A stretch of DNA of 64,000 bases from Capnocytophaga haemolytica (GTDB taxonomy: Bacteria > Bacteroidota > Bacteroidia > Flavobacteriales > Flavobacteriaceae), in assembly GCF_001553545.1 (NCBI RefSeq), contig NZ_CP014227.1:186001-250000 (forward strand). The letters are read 5' to 3'. The translations under genes were made by a program, and so were the position numbers. The notes under the pieces are model-generated. The model worked only from the letters and a program-made list of their open reading frames with translations. It ran no database searches and had not been told where the DNA came from. Positions within the stretch are counted from its first letter, which is position 1; each line of letters starts with the position of its first letter. Shown here piece after piece: positions 33,468-41,714 of this stretch.

Positions 33468-33954
33468 TTATAACCCTATATTAAATACTAATTTTGTCTC
33501 CCACGTTGTGTTTGCCCATACTTGTATCTCTTGCGGCGTATAATGCAAGGAAAGATACTCGGGATGTTCACCAGGTTTATCCGTAAGGGCGAGTTTCCAG
33601 CTGCCCAGCTCGCGCCTAAAATGATACTGTTGCCGAAAGTTGTTGCCACACTCCACTTTGTCGGTAGTGAGGAGTGCTTCTGCGCCATTTATATCGATAT
33701 GCGTAATGCGCTCCATCGCTGCATCAAAAAGCATAGGAAGATAGCACACCACCTTACCGCTCGCTTTCGCTGTCTCCTTATACTTAGCCACTACAAACTC
33801 CTTACGGATGTCCGTTATAGTCGCTATAAAAGTCGCCTCATCTACGCGCTCCCCTGGCTGCTACTGCTGCCTCTATGCGTGTAAACCATTGCTGCAAGGT
33901 ATCGGTATAGCTCAGTAGCCGCCGCTCTATGGTTCGTTGTTCTTGGGGTTTCAT
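33468..33954 (-). pseudogene. Unrecognised small protein gene, one frameshift
   Basis: From ATG 33954, 11 bp after the TolC stop, the frame reads MKPQEQRTIERRLLSYTDTL... to RIEAAVAA, then stops. One base out of register, the protein continues GERVDEATFIATITDIRKEFVVAKYKE and on to 33468. The change lies at GCAGCCAGGGGAGCG, probably an extra base by the G4 run. Repaired, it would be about 161 residues: helical at the N-terminus, then a beta sheet (EALLTTDKVECGN, QYHFRRELGSWKLAL), a layout compatible with an NTF2-like fold. Family not recognised. It belongs to the same transcript as the TolC gene. Confidence 0.7.
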
Positions 33955-33965
33955 AAAGAATAAAA

Positions 33966-35390
33966 TCATTTAATCATCCCCGCAAACTCCCCACTCTTCC
34001 CACAGGTCTCCAACAACTGTGCTAAGGTCTTATCCATTTCAAAGAGGGCTTGGTAGCGTTTGATTTGTATAGATGCCAAATAGAGATTGGCATCGGCAAC
34101 ATCAGTGGAGGTGGATAGTCCTTCCGTGAAGGCTTTGTTGCGAGCACGTACCAGCTCCTCTGCAAAGCGCAAACTCTCCTCAAGACTGGCGTATTGCTCT
34201 TGCTGCTTAGCGATCTCGGTGTATTGCTTTTTTACCAAGGTCTGCACGTCCTTCTCGGCTTGGGCGGTGAGCAGCTGCACACTCTCGCGCAATGCCTTGG
34301 CTTGGGCGATCTTGTTCTTGCCTTGCAAGCCATCAAAAACGTTCCATTGCAAGCCTACCCCCACATACCAATTGTCGGGCTCGGTAAGTGGCAGGTGCTC
34401 CTTCCAGAGGTATTTCTTGCCTACGGCTGCCACATCGGGCAAGTAGCCTGCCCACTGCACCTTTACGTTCTCAGCTGCCTGTTGTCCCTTTAAGCGCGCT
34501 TGCACGATCAGCGGATAATGCTCCTTTGCCTCTGCCTGATAGTAAGCGAGTTCGCGCAAGGGAGCTACCTCAAAGAGCGGTGTGGTGAGGGCGGTAAGGG
34601 GTGTTTCAGCCACGCCCATCACCCCGTAGAGGGCGGTCTGTGCGAGCTGTATGTCTTTCTCAGAGGCAAGCACCTCACGCTGGGCATCGGTAACGGCTTT
34701 CTTGGCTTGCATCACCTCCACAGAAGCGACCATACCGTTCTTCTCGAGCTTCTGGGCATTCTCATAATGGTGCTGTGCTGTCTCGAGCGACTGCTTACGC
34801 ACCTCTAATGCCTTTTCGGCTAATTGGGTTTGGAAATAACGCTCTGCCAACTCTGAGATGAGGGCGTACTCAGTGCGCTGGGCTTCTGCTTTAGCGAGGT
34901 CGCTACTGAGGTTACCCACCTTATTGCCTGCGCGCACCTTGCTGCCAGCGAAGAGCACCCATTTCACATCTGCCGACACGCGATAGATGTCTTGCTCCAC
35001 AAGGCGGTACTTCCAGTCCTGCTGAAAGAGCGGTGCCATACGCTGTTGCAAGGCTGGCAATAGCGGTTGCAATGTAGGAGGCAACTGCGAGCCTATACTC
35101 CCAAGAGAGCCTGCCAAGCCCTGTTGTACACCAGCCTTATAGCTATTGGCATCGATGTAGATGGGGTCAGCGAGGTGCGTATAGCTCGCATTGATAGAGA
35201 GCTGCGGCAAGTAAAGTCCACGGTAGGACTTCCGTCCGAAGTCGGCAGCCTCAGCCTGCTTTTGTGTACCTTTGAGTTTCTGGTTACTGCCCTGCATCTG
35301 AGAGAGTGCCTCCTCAAACGACAGCGACTGCTCCGCAGCCCAGCCCCCTGTGAGGAGCGCGATGATAAGAAATAAGTAAGTGTTTTTCAT
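33966..35390 (-). CDS. TolC-family outer membrane efflux protein
   Basis: A protein of 474 residues with a signal peptide (MKNTYLFLIIALLTGGWAAEQ). It has the two-fold repeated OEP architecture: long helices (KGTQKQAEAADFGRKSYRGLYLPQLSI, then LETAQHHYENAQKLEKNGMVASVEV) alternating with the strands of the beta barrel. The second copy contains DVQTLVKKQYTEIAKQQEQYASLEESLRFAEE. As a trimer it would form the exit duct for the HlyD-ABC pump whose genes follow on the same strand. It is preceded by a -7 element at 35484 and by a leader that contains a 7-nt-phased hairpin. Confidence 0.92.
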   Translation of the reverse strand: MKNTYLFLIIALLTGGWAAEQSLSFEEALSQMQGSNQKLKGTQKQAEAADFGRKSYRGLYLPQLSINASYTHLADPIYIDANSYKAGVQQGLAGSLGSIGSQLPPTLQPLLPALQQRMAPLFQQDWKYRLVEQDIYRVSADVKWVLFAGSKVRAGNKVGNLSSDLAKAEAQRTEYALISELAERYFQTQLAEKALEVRKQSLETAQHHYENAQKLEKNGMVASVEVMQAKKAVTDAQREVLASEKDIQLAQTALYGVMGVAETPLTALTTPLFEVAPLRELAYYQAEAKEHYPLIVQARLKGQQAAENVKVQWAGYLPDVAAVGKKYLWKEHLPLTEPDNWYVGVGLQWNVFDGLQGKNKIAQAKALRESVQLLTAQAEKDVQTLVKKQYTEIAKQQEQYASLEESLRFAEELVRARNKAFTEGLSTSTDVADANLYLASIQIKRYQALFEMDKTLAQLLETCGKSGEFAGMIK

Positions 35391-35398
35391 AAGTATTC

Positions 35399-35470
35399 TT
35401 TTTTAGGTGTCAGGGATGAGGCTTTAGGCTTCAGAGTACAGACTGAAGCCTCCCTCTTAAAGTCTCCTCC
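35399..35470. repeat. 7-nt phased inverted array A3 in the 5' leader of the TolC gene
   Basis: On the minus strand, heptads such as CTGAAGC, CTAAAGC, CTCATCC and CTGACAC lead up to the ATG. An upstream arm pairs through GGCTTCAG/CTGAAGCC. It lies between the promoter (35484) and the start codon, so it is transcribed as part of the leader. Confidence 0.7.
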
Positions 35471-35483
35471 CTAATTCACGCGG

Positions 35484-35491
35484 CAAAGATA
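35484..35491 (-). promoter_or_regulatory. -7 promoter element of the TolC gene
   Basis: TATCTTTG on the minus strand, 93 bp before the ATG; the intervening leader holds array A3. Confidence 0.7.
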
Positions 35492-35597
35492 CGGCGGGTT
35501 TTTGGAATGGAAACTATAAAAAGGTAGAAAGTTTTTAAGATAGATTAAAAAGAGAAAGGAGAAATTAGAAAGTAGAATGTAGTTTGCTGATATATAG

Positions 35598-35768
35598 TTA
35601 GATATAGCAAGCGTAATAAAGTAGCACGGGGCTATCGGCTACAAACTCAAAGATGAACCGCCGCCGCTCACTGTCGCGATTGAGGTGCTTACGCCATAAG
35701 AACATACCGCTGAGCACTACTATCAGCGTTAAGAGCACGCTGTTGATGATGATTAAATAGGTTACCAT
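35598..35768 (-). CDS. Small single-span membrane protein (56 aa)
   Basis: From ATG 35768 the peptide is MVTYLIIINSVLLTLIVVLSGMFLW followed by a basic segment (RKHLNRDSERRRF) and a hydrophobic tail. That makes one clear membrane helix near the N-terminus. A longer frame to 35810 overlaps the -7 element at 35800-35807 and is excluded. A complete promoter, a short leader and a terminator just upstream on the same strand argue that this is a real small gene. No family recognised; the positive cluster after the helix suggests an N-out, C-in orientation. Confidence 0.6.
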   Translation of the reverse strand: MVTYLIIINSVLLTLIVVLSGMFLWRKHLNRDSERRRFIFEFVADSPVLLYYACYI

Positions 35769-35772
35769 ATTA

Positions 35773-35796
35773 TCAGGTTTGAGGTTTGAGGTGTGG
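35773..35796. repeat. 7-nt phased array A4 in the leader of the 56-aa membrane protein
   Basis: Heptads AGGTTTG, AGGTTTG and AGGTGTG on the plus strand, lying between the promoter and the ATG of the minus-strand gene. Confidence 0.55.
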
Positions 35797-35799
35797 GGG

Positions 35800-35807
35800 C
35801 AAAGATA
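35800..35807 (-). promoter_or_regulatory. -7 promoter element of the 56-aa membrane protein gene
   Basis: TATCTTTG on the minus strand, 31 bp from ATG 35768. Confidence 0.65.
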
Positions 35808-35808
35808 C

Positions 35809-35843
35809 AAAAAAACACGTTACCCGCTTACAGATAACGTGTT
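35809..35843 (-). terminator. Terminator separated from its gene by the repeat element
   Basis: A 9-bp stem AACACGTTA/TAACGTGTT (35835-35843 with 35814-35822) is followed by TTTTTTT on the minus strand. The nearest upstream minus-strand gene ends at 36197, with the 280-bp element lying in between. Confidence 0.75.
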
Positions 35844-35877
35844 AATTTTTTAAATTAAGGGTCTTAATTTAAAATTT

Positions 35878-36155
35878 GTTTAAACTTTATTCCCCTGACA
35901 TAGCCCCAATCATTGCCCCGATTTGCGGTGGCCTTGGAGGCGTGGCTGAGAAAATCAATGTCGCGAGCGTAGAAAATCTTTTCTGTTTGAGCGATAGCGA
36001 GTTAAAAGATTTTCAGCGAGGGACGTTGATTTTCTCGCCTAAGCATCCAGAGCCTTGATTTTTTTGTTCTTTTGTATCAAGACAAAAGAACAAAATGAAA
36101 AGAAAATCAACGAACTATGGACTTATCAACTATTAAGGATAAAAGTTTAAACAGC
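35878..36155 (+). repeat. Structured mobile-like element with GTTTAAAC ends (copy 3, full)
   Basis: About 278 bp, beginning TTGTTTAAACTTTAT and ending AAAAGTTTAAACAG. Helices: outer 35948-35957 with 36027-36036 (GAGAAAATCA/TGATTTTCTC), inner 35972-35982 with 36004-36014 (GAAAATCTTTT/AAAAGATTTTC), and the small hairpin 36066-36075 with 36082-36091 around ATCAAG. In copy 2 these positions read GAGAAAGGCA/TGCCTTTCTC, GAAAATCCCTA/TAGGGATTTTC and a C-G instead of a G-C closing pair. The conserved loop reads TTTGAGCGATAGCGAG. An open frame crosses it in the same register as in copy 2, but the substitutions follow RNA pairing, not codons. Confidence 0.88.
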
Positions 36156-36196
36156 CTTTTAAATACTTCCCCTGCCTTTGTAGCCTCACAGAAGGA

Positions 36197-36930
36197 CTAT
36201 TGAAACGTCCACGGCAGACCAAAGATGTCCACACAGAGCTTTATAAGCACCCCGTTACCTCGCAATGGGGTACTGACCTCGTCTTTGATGCGGTAGCTCA
36301 TAAAGTAATATTGCCCTTTGAGGTAGAAGTGTCCGAAGCGTACACCCACACCTGGTGCGAAGACAAAGCTCCATACATTGCGCTTTAGATCGTGCTCTTT
36401 GCCGTTGTAATAGACACCATTAGCCTCGTAATGGCGTACACCTGCCCCCATAGAAAGCAGTCCTTCGAGTGCCCAGTATTTTCCTATCGCAAGGGTATAG
36501 CCGCCGTCGAGCATATAGAGCGCAGATTCGTTGCTATAGCTGTGGCGGTTTACGATGCTGTGCGTCCATTGTTCATCTATGTAGTGCAGTTCATCTGTGT
36601 TGTAGCGCACAGTGAGTTCGTGGTCGCTTCTGTTGTGTAAGGAAGTGGCAGATACTCCTATGGCGAGGTAGGGAGAGCGCAGACTTAGGCTGCCACCCAG
36701 GCAGTTATCTGCCCAAGAGGGTCAGTTTTCACCATAGGTAGCAAGGAGCCTATTTCAAAGGCGAGGTATATGCCATAAGGCATACTCCAATAGCCTGTTG
36801 TGGGTGTTTTGGGGTCTTTTGAGCCTGCCGTGTACCACTGAATGGTGTCTTTTATCGCCAAGCTATCTGTTTGCCCATAGGCGACAATCACCCCAAAAAT
36901 GGATGCTAAAATAAAGGGATTTTTTTTCAT
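36197..36930 (-). pseudogene. Outer-membrane beta-barrel protein, frameshifted
   Basis: From ATG 36930 a signal peptide (MKKNPFILASIFGVIVAYGQ) and about 60 further residues are read up to GSLLPMVKTDPLGQ. Then the frame runs into a stop near 36685. One register over, the protein continues DNCLGGSLSLRSPYLAIGVSA and goes on in alternating beta strands (YTLAIGKYWALEGLLSMGAGV, NVWSFVFAPGVGVRFGHFYLKGQYYF) to 36197. The length of 734 bp is one base short of an open gene of 244 residues. The pattern is that of a small eight- to ten-strand outer-membrane barrel of unknown role. It starts 23 bp after the Crp/Fnr-like gene on the same strand. Confidence 0.75.
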
Positions 36931-36953
36931 AAAAACTGCTTTCTGACTAACTT

Positions 36954-37517
36954 TCACCCCTGCGCTCCTCGCACCACGCTGAGCGTCTGTTGGGTAATGC
37001 CTAATAGCGAGGCGATATGCCCCAAAGGCGCACGCCGTACAATCTCGGGGTAGTTCTTCAGCAGCAGTTCATACCGCTCTTGGGCGGTTTGAAACTTTAC
37101 AGCGTAAAGCCGCTCGTTGAGGTTCTTAATCGCTGAGATGAGCAACAACCGCATAAAACGCTCCAACTCCTGATGCTCATTGACTAACTGCTCTACGGCA
37201 TCAAAGCTCGCTACACGTAGCTCACACGCCTCCAACGCCTCTAAGTAGAAGCGGTAATACTGCTCATAATAGACGTTCTCCACAGGGAAATAAAACATCT
37301 TTTCCACGAGGAAAGTGTGCGTAACCTCCTTGTCCTCTTTGTAGTAATAGAGCCGCAGCAACCCCTGCTCCACATAAAACACCTCGCGCGACTGCGTGCC
37401 CGCTTTAAGCAGTAAGTCGTACTTCTTACAGTGTCGCCTTTCAAAGAGGTCATCAATCACTGCAAGCGTTGTGGGGCCGAGTGCTGTCTGCTCGCTGATG
37501 TACGAGAGCAAGTCCAT
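36954..37517 (-). CDS. Crp/Fnr-family transcriptional regulator
   Basis: A protein of 187 residues with a cyclic-nucleotide-binding-like beta-roll (LLLKAGTQSREVFYVEQGLLRLYYYKEDKEVTHTFLVEKMF) and a dimerisation helix. The C-terminal winged helix carries the recognition region APLGHIASLLGITQQTLSVVR. It lacks the arginine-containing phosphate cassette needed to bind cAMP, so any effector is unknown. Its ATG overlaps the stop of the DksA-like gene (TAATG), so it is translated in tandem with it. The adjacent downstream gene is the broken outer-membrane protein. Confidence 0.88.
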   Translation of the reverse strand: MDLLSYISEQTALGPTTLAVIDDLFERRHCKKYDLLLKAGTQSREVFYVEQGLLRLYYYKEDKEVTHTFLVEKMFYFPVENVYYEQYYRFYLEALEACELRVASFDAVEQLVNEHQELERFMRLLLISAIKNLNERLYAVKFQTAQERYELLLKNYPEIVRRAPLGHIASLLGITQQTLSVVRGAQG

Positions 37518-37900
37518 TACTGCATATTCTTCGCCTCAATGCTCAAGGTAGCGTGTGGCACTGCCATCAGTCGCCGCTTGTCGATGAGCTTACCTGTAAC
37601 GCGACATATCCCATACGTCTTGTTCTCAATGCGAATCAGCGCATTCTTCAGGTCGCGGATAAACTTCTCCTGACGAATTGCCAAGGCAGTGTTCTCCTCC
37701 TTGCTGGTCACCTTTGAGCCTTCTTCAAACGCCTTAAACGTAGGGGCAGTGTCGTCCGTGCCGTTGGTAGCACTGTTCATATACGAACTCTTAATCAGCT
37801 CCAAATCCGCCTGCGCCTTCTTGATTTTCTCCTCAATGAGCACTCTAAACTCTTCTAATTCCTTGTCCGAATACCGAACTCTTACACTTTCATCTTCCAT
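37517..37900 (-). CDS. TraR/DksA-family protein without the zinc cysteines
   Basis: A 127-residue protein: an N-terminal coiled coil (SDKELEEFRVLIEEKIKKAQADLELIKSSY) and the C-terminal DksA motif region YGICRVTGKLIDKRRLMAVPHATLSIEAKN. Only one of the usual four zinc-binding cysteines remains. This is typical of the Bacteroidetes version and is probably not a defect. DksA-type proteins enter the RNA polymerase secondary channel and tune initiation, often together with ppGpp. It lies 49 bp downstream of ileS, probably in the same transcript, and is translationally coupled to the Crp/Fnr-like gene. Confidence 0.9.
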   Translation of the reverse strand: MEDESVRVRYSDKELEEFRVLIEEKIKKAQADLELIKSSYMNSATNGTDDTAPTFKAFEEGSKVTSKEENTALAIRQEKFIRDLKNALIRIENKTYGICRVTGKLIDKRRLMAVPHATLSIEAKNMQ

Positions 37901-37949
37901 AAAGTTATTCTTTTTAAATTAAGTTAATAAATATGTATTGTGTCAGGGA

Positions 37950-40900
37950 TTACACCTTCTCAATCCCCACTAAAAACTTCTCATCGTCTATCTCTATCTC
38001 GTCAGGGACTGCGATATAATCCACTGATGCTATCTCATCGGCAAGCACTTCCCTACAGATGTATTCCTGATTTCTGAGAATATCCCCTATAAACGGATTG
38101 TTCACCTCCAAGCTAATGGCGATCTTATCCGTAAGCTCAAAGCCTTTGGTCTTGCGCAAGTTCTGTATGCGGTTGATAAACTCACGCGCTACACCCTCTG
38201 AGCGCAATTCATCGCTGATATGAATATCTAATGCTACTAATAAGTTGCCCGCGCTAGCTACTAACCAACCTTCTATATCCTGAGTGGAGATCTCTACGTC
38301 CTCAAGCGAGAGGGTTACCGTTTTATCCGCCAATACTAACTTATAGCTGCCTTCTCGCTCTATTTGCGATATTTCTTCCTGTCCAAAGGCTTGCACACCC
38401 GCTGCAATAGCTTTCATATCCTTGCCATACTTAGGACCCAGCACCTTAAAGTTAGGCTTTATCTGCTTGGTGAGTACCCCGCTGGCGTCTTCTAAGAGTT
38501 CTATCTCTTTCACGTTTACCTCACTCTTGATGAGTTCGGCAACGGCTTCTATCTCTGCCTTCTCGGCGGCACTGCCCACAGGTATCATTATCTTCTGCAA
38601 AGGCTGACGCACCTTTATCATCTCCTTCTTGCGCAATGAGAGCACTAAGGACGAAATGGCTTGTGCCTTCTCCATCTTGCTTTCCAAAGCCTTGTCAATG
38701 CAAGCACTATCTACTGTGGGGAAGTCGGTGAGGTGCACGCTCTCTGCTGCCTCTTTGCCTGTGGTGGCGGTGAGGTCTCTGTACAGCTGCTCAGCATAGA
38801 ACGGAGCCACAGGGGCGATGAGCTTAGCAATGGTGATAAGGCAGGTGTACAGCGTCTGGTAGGCTGAAATCTTATCTGCCTCGTACTCGCCTTTCCAAAA
38901 ACGTCTCCTCGAGAGCCGCACATACCAGTTGCTGAGGTTCTCCTGCACAAAGTCGGAGATAGCACGTGTGGCACGTGTAGGCTCATAGTCGGCATAGAAA
39001 GCATCGACATTCGCCACCAAGGTGTTCAGTTCTGAGAGTATCCAGCGGTCTATCTCGGGTCGCTCTTGTAGCGGTATATCCTTCTCGGCGTAGGTGAAGT
39101 TGTCCGTATTGGCGTAGAGGGCAAAGAAAGAATAGGTGTTATAAAGCGTCCCGAAGAATTTCCTTCTCACCTCTGCCACACCTTCTAAGTCAAACTTCAA
39201 GTTATCCCAAGGGTTCGCATTGCTGATCATATACCAACGCGTAGCGTCTGCCCCGTAAGCGGCTATGGTCTCAAAGGGGTCTACTGCGTTGCCCAAGCGT
39301 TTGGACATCTTCTGTCCGTTCTTGTCAAGTACCAAGCCGTTGGATACCACATTCTTATACGCCACACTGTCAAATACGGTAGTAGCGATGGCGTGCAGCG
39401 TGTAAAACCAGCCACGCGTTTGGTCTACTCCCTCTGCTATAAAGTCCGCAGGGAAGCTCTTATGCCCTTCTATATAGTCCTTATTTTCAAAAGGATAATG
39501 CCATTGTGCGTAAGGCATAGAGCCTGAGTCAAACCACACATCGATAAGGTCGCTCTCGCGGCGCATCGGTTTGCCTGATGGCGATACGAGCACTATCTTG
39601 TCTACAATGTTCTTATGCAGGTCTACCTTTGCGTAATTTGCCTCGCTGTTGTCACCTACCACAAAGTCCGCAAAGGGGTCAGCCGCCATTACGCCTGCCT
39701 TCACTGCCTTAGCGATCTCCTCTTTCAGCTCTTTGAGCGAACCGATACACAGCTCTTCCTGCTTATCCTCAGTGCGCCATATCGGCAGTGGGATACCCCA
39801 ATAACGAGAGCGCGAGAGGTTCCAGTCGTTGGCGTTCTTCAGCCAGTTGCCAAACCTGCCTTCGCCCGTTGCCTTAGGCTTCCAATTGATGGTGTCGTTG
39901 AGCGCTGCCATACGCTCGCGCACTTCGGTGATCTTGATAAACCACGAGTCGAGCGGATAGTAGAGTATGGGCTTATCGGTACGCCAGCAATGTGGATAGC
40001 TGTGCGTGTATTTCTCTACCTTAAACGCCTTGTTTTCCTCTTTTAGTTGTATCGCCATCGAAACGTCCCACGAGCGTTCAGGGGCTTCACCGTTAGCGTA
40101 ATACTCGTTCTTCACGTACTTGCCACCAAAGAGTGCTGGCACTTTCTCACCTGTAACAAACTTCCCTTGCAGGTCTACCAGCGGAATAAGGTTACCGTGC
40201 TTGTCCTTGATGAGCATCGGCGGTATATTGTTTTCCTTCCCTACACGGGCGTCATCGGCACCAAAGGTAGGTGCGGTGTGCACTACCCCCGTACCGTCAT
40301 CAGTGGTTACGAAGTCCCCAGCAATCACACGGAACGCCCCTTCGGGATTCTCCGCAGGCAAGAACCACGGAATCAACTGCTCATAAGTCGTTCCTACCAG
40401 GTCGCTACCCTTAAACTCCGCCAATATGCGGTAAGGTATGGTCTTGTCTTCTGGCTTGTACGCCCAATCTGCCTCTGCTGTCTCCACAAACTTCTTGCCG
40501 AATTGCTTTGCCAAAAGCGGCTTACCGATGATTACATTGATAGGCTCAAAAGTGTATTGGTTATAAGTCTTCACCAGCACGTAGTCAATGTCCTTCCCTA
40601 TCGTCAGTGCCGTATTCGAAGGCAATGTCCAAGGGGTAGTCGTCCACGCTAAGATGTGGCAATCCTCACCACCCAATGTGCTCCCTACTGCCTGCTGCAA
40701 CGCTTGTGAAGGCTGCTTTACCTTAAACTGCGCCACTACCGTAGTATCGCTCACATCCTTATACGTTCCAGGCTGATTGAGTTCGTGGCTTGAGAGCCCT
40801 GTACCTGCCTTGGGCGAATAAGGCTGTATGGTGTAGCCCTTGTAGAGCAGTCCCTTGTCGTAGATCTGGCGCAGCAGCCACCACACGCTTTCCATATATT

Positions 40901-41360
40901 TAGGCTGATAGGTGATGTAAGGATCGTCCATATCCACCCAATAGCCGATCTTTTCCGTAAGGTCGTTCCAGATGTCGGTATAGCGCATCACTGCCTCCTT
41001 GCAAGCCTTATTGTAGTCCTCTACAGAAATGGTCTTAGCTATATCCTCTTTGGTAATGCCCAGCTCTTTCTCCACGCCAAGCTCTACCGGCAGTCCGTGT
41101 GTATCCCAACCCGCTTTGCGCTTCACCTGAAAGCCCTTTTGGGTTTTATACCGACAGAAAATATCCTTGATAGAGCGCGCCATCACGTGGTGAATACCAG
41201 GCACCCCATTGGCTGAGGGCGGACCCTCGAAAAACACAAAAGGGGTGTTGCCTTCTCTCAGGGCGATGCTCTTTGCAAAAATGCCACGCTCCTGCCAGAA
41301 AGCCAATATCTCAGCCGCTACGGCCGTCAAATCCAACTGCTTATACTCTTTAAACTTCAT
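37950..41360 (-). CDS. ileS: Isoleucyl-tRNA synthetase
   Basis: A protein of 1136 residues. The class I HIGH-type motif region is GPPSANGVPGIHHVMA (around residues 46-61) and the KMSKS loop is LDKNGQKMSKRLGN. A CP1 editing domain lies between them (AWTTTPWTLPSNTAL; DDGTGVVHTAPTFGADD), and a long C-terminal anticodon-binding region follows. The length and the PSANG variant are those of the long IleS found in Flavobacteriia, related to the eukaryotic-like form that is less sensitive to mupirocin. It heads a transcript with the DksA-like and Crp/Fnr-like genes. Its leader contains a 7-nt-phased hairpin. Confidence 0.97.
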   Translation of the reverse strand: MKFKEYKQLDLTAVAAEILAFWQERGIFAKSIALREGNTPFVFFEGPPSANGVPGIHHVMARSIKDIFCRYKTQKGFQVKRKAGWDTHGLPVELGVEKELGITKEDIAKTISVEDYNKACKEAVMRYTDIWNDLTEKIGYWVDMDDPYITYQPKYMESVWWLLRQIYDKGLLYKGYTIQPYSPKAGTGLSSHELNQPGTYKDVSDTTVVAQFKVKQPSQALQQAVGSTLGGEDCHILAWTTTPWTLPSNTALTIGKDIDYVLVKTYNQYTFEPINVIIGKPLLAKQFGKKFVETAEADWAYKPEDKTIPYRILAEFKGSDLVGTTYEQLIPWFLPAENPEGAFRVIAGDFVTTDDGTGVVHTAPTFGADDARVGKENNIPPMLIKDKHGNLIPLVDLQGKFVTGEKVPALFGGKYVKNEYYANGEAPERSWDVSMAIQLKEENKAFKVEKYTHSYPHCWRTDKPILYYPLDSWFIKITEVRERMAALNDTINWKPKATGEGRFGNWLKNANDWNLSRSRYWGIPLPIWRTEDKQEELCIGSLKELKEEIAKAVKAGVMAADPFADFVVGDNSEANYAKVDLHKNIVDKIVLVSPSGKPMRRESDLIDVWFDSGSMPYAQWHYPFENKDYIEGHKSFPADFIAEGVDQTRGWFYTLHAIATTVFDSVAYKNVVSNGLVLDKNGQKMSKRLGNAVDPFETIAAYGADATRWYMISNANPWDNLKFDLEGVAEVRRKFFGTLYNTYSFFALYANTDNFTYAEKDIPLQERPEIDRWILSELNTLVANVDAFYADYEPTRATRAISDFVQENLSNWYVRLSRRRFWKGEYEADKISAYQTLYTCLITIAKLIAPVAPFYAEQLYRDLTATTGKEAAESVHLTDFPTVDSACIDKALESKMEKAQAISSLVLSLRKKEMIKVRQPLQKIMIPVGSAAEKAEIEAVAELIKSEVNVKEIELLEDASGVLTKQIKPNFKVLGPKYGKDMKAIAAGVQAFGQEEISQIEREGSYKLVLADKTVTLSLEDVEISTQDIEGWLVASAGNLLVALDIHISDELRSEGVAREFINRIQNLRKTKGFELTDKIAISLEVNNPFIGDILRNQEYICREVLADEIASVDYIAVPDEIEIDDEKFLVGIEKV

Positions 41361-41367
41361 ATCTACT

Positions 41368-41477
41368 TAGTGGTTAGTGATTGGTAACCAGAGGTTAGAA
41401 ATCAGTACATAGCCTGACAATTGATCACTTCTAATACTGATCACTGACTTCTGACCCCTGATCCCTAACTCCTACTT
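41368..41477. repeat. 7-nt phased inverted array A5 in the ileS leader
   Basis: Left heptads such as AGTGGTT, AGAGGTT and AGAAATC; right heptads such as CTGATCA, CTGACTT, CTGACCC and CTGATCC. It lies between the probable ileS promoter (41486) and the ATG. Confidence 0.75.
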
Positions 41478-41485
41478 TAAGGCTG

Positions 41486-41493
41486 CGAATGTA
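41486..41493 (-). promoter_or_regulatory. Probable -7 element of ileS
   Basis: TACATTCG on the minus strand, one base off TAnnTTTG. The rest of the 354-bp gap between ileS and nrdG holds array A5 and the nrdG terminator. Confidence 0.4.
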
Positions 41494-41623
41494 CGAAAAA
41501 AAAATAAACCTACAAGCGTCAACCTAATATTTTTTCAAAAAAAGTACAACACCCCCTCAGTAAGGCAAAAGTAAAAACCTATATTTTCAAAGGCTTTACT
41601 ACTAAGCCAAGGTAGGGAAAAGG

Positions 41624-41667
41624 TTTGAAACCCCGAAAGATTAATATAAATCTTTCGGGGTTTCAAA
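41624..41667 (-). terminator. Terminator of the nrdDG operon
   Basis: A perfect 19-bp stem (41624-41642 with 41649-41667) with a 6-nt loop lies 48 bp after the nrdG stop, followed by a C- and T-rich stretch on the minus strand. Confidence 0.85.
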
Positions 41668-41714
41668 TCAAGAAATACAGTGTTTTCTTTATAAAGAGGA
41701 TATACTTAATTGCT

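Noticed and set aside
35876..36058. Small protein ending in GLGGVAEK...DFQRG, also open in the copy near 23.7 kb
   Set aside because: The substitutions between copies preserve base pairing in helices and change amino acids freely, so the open frame looks accidental.
37517..37900. DksA-like protein lacking zinc cysteines as a damaged gene
   Set aside because: The cysteine-poor form with GICRVTGKLI and VPHATLSIEAKN is typical of the phylum, and the gene is intact and in an operon.
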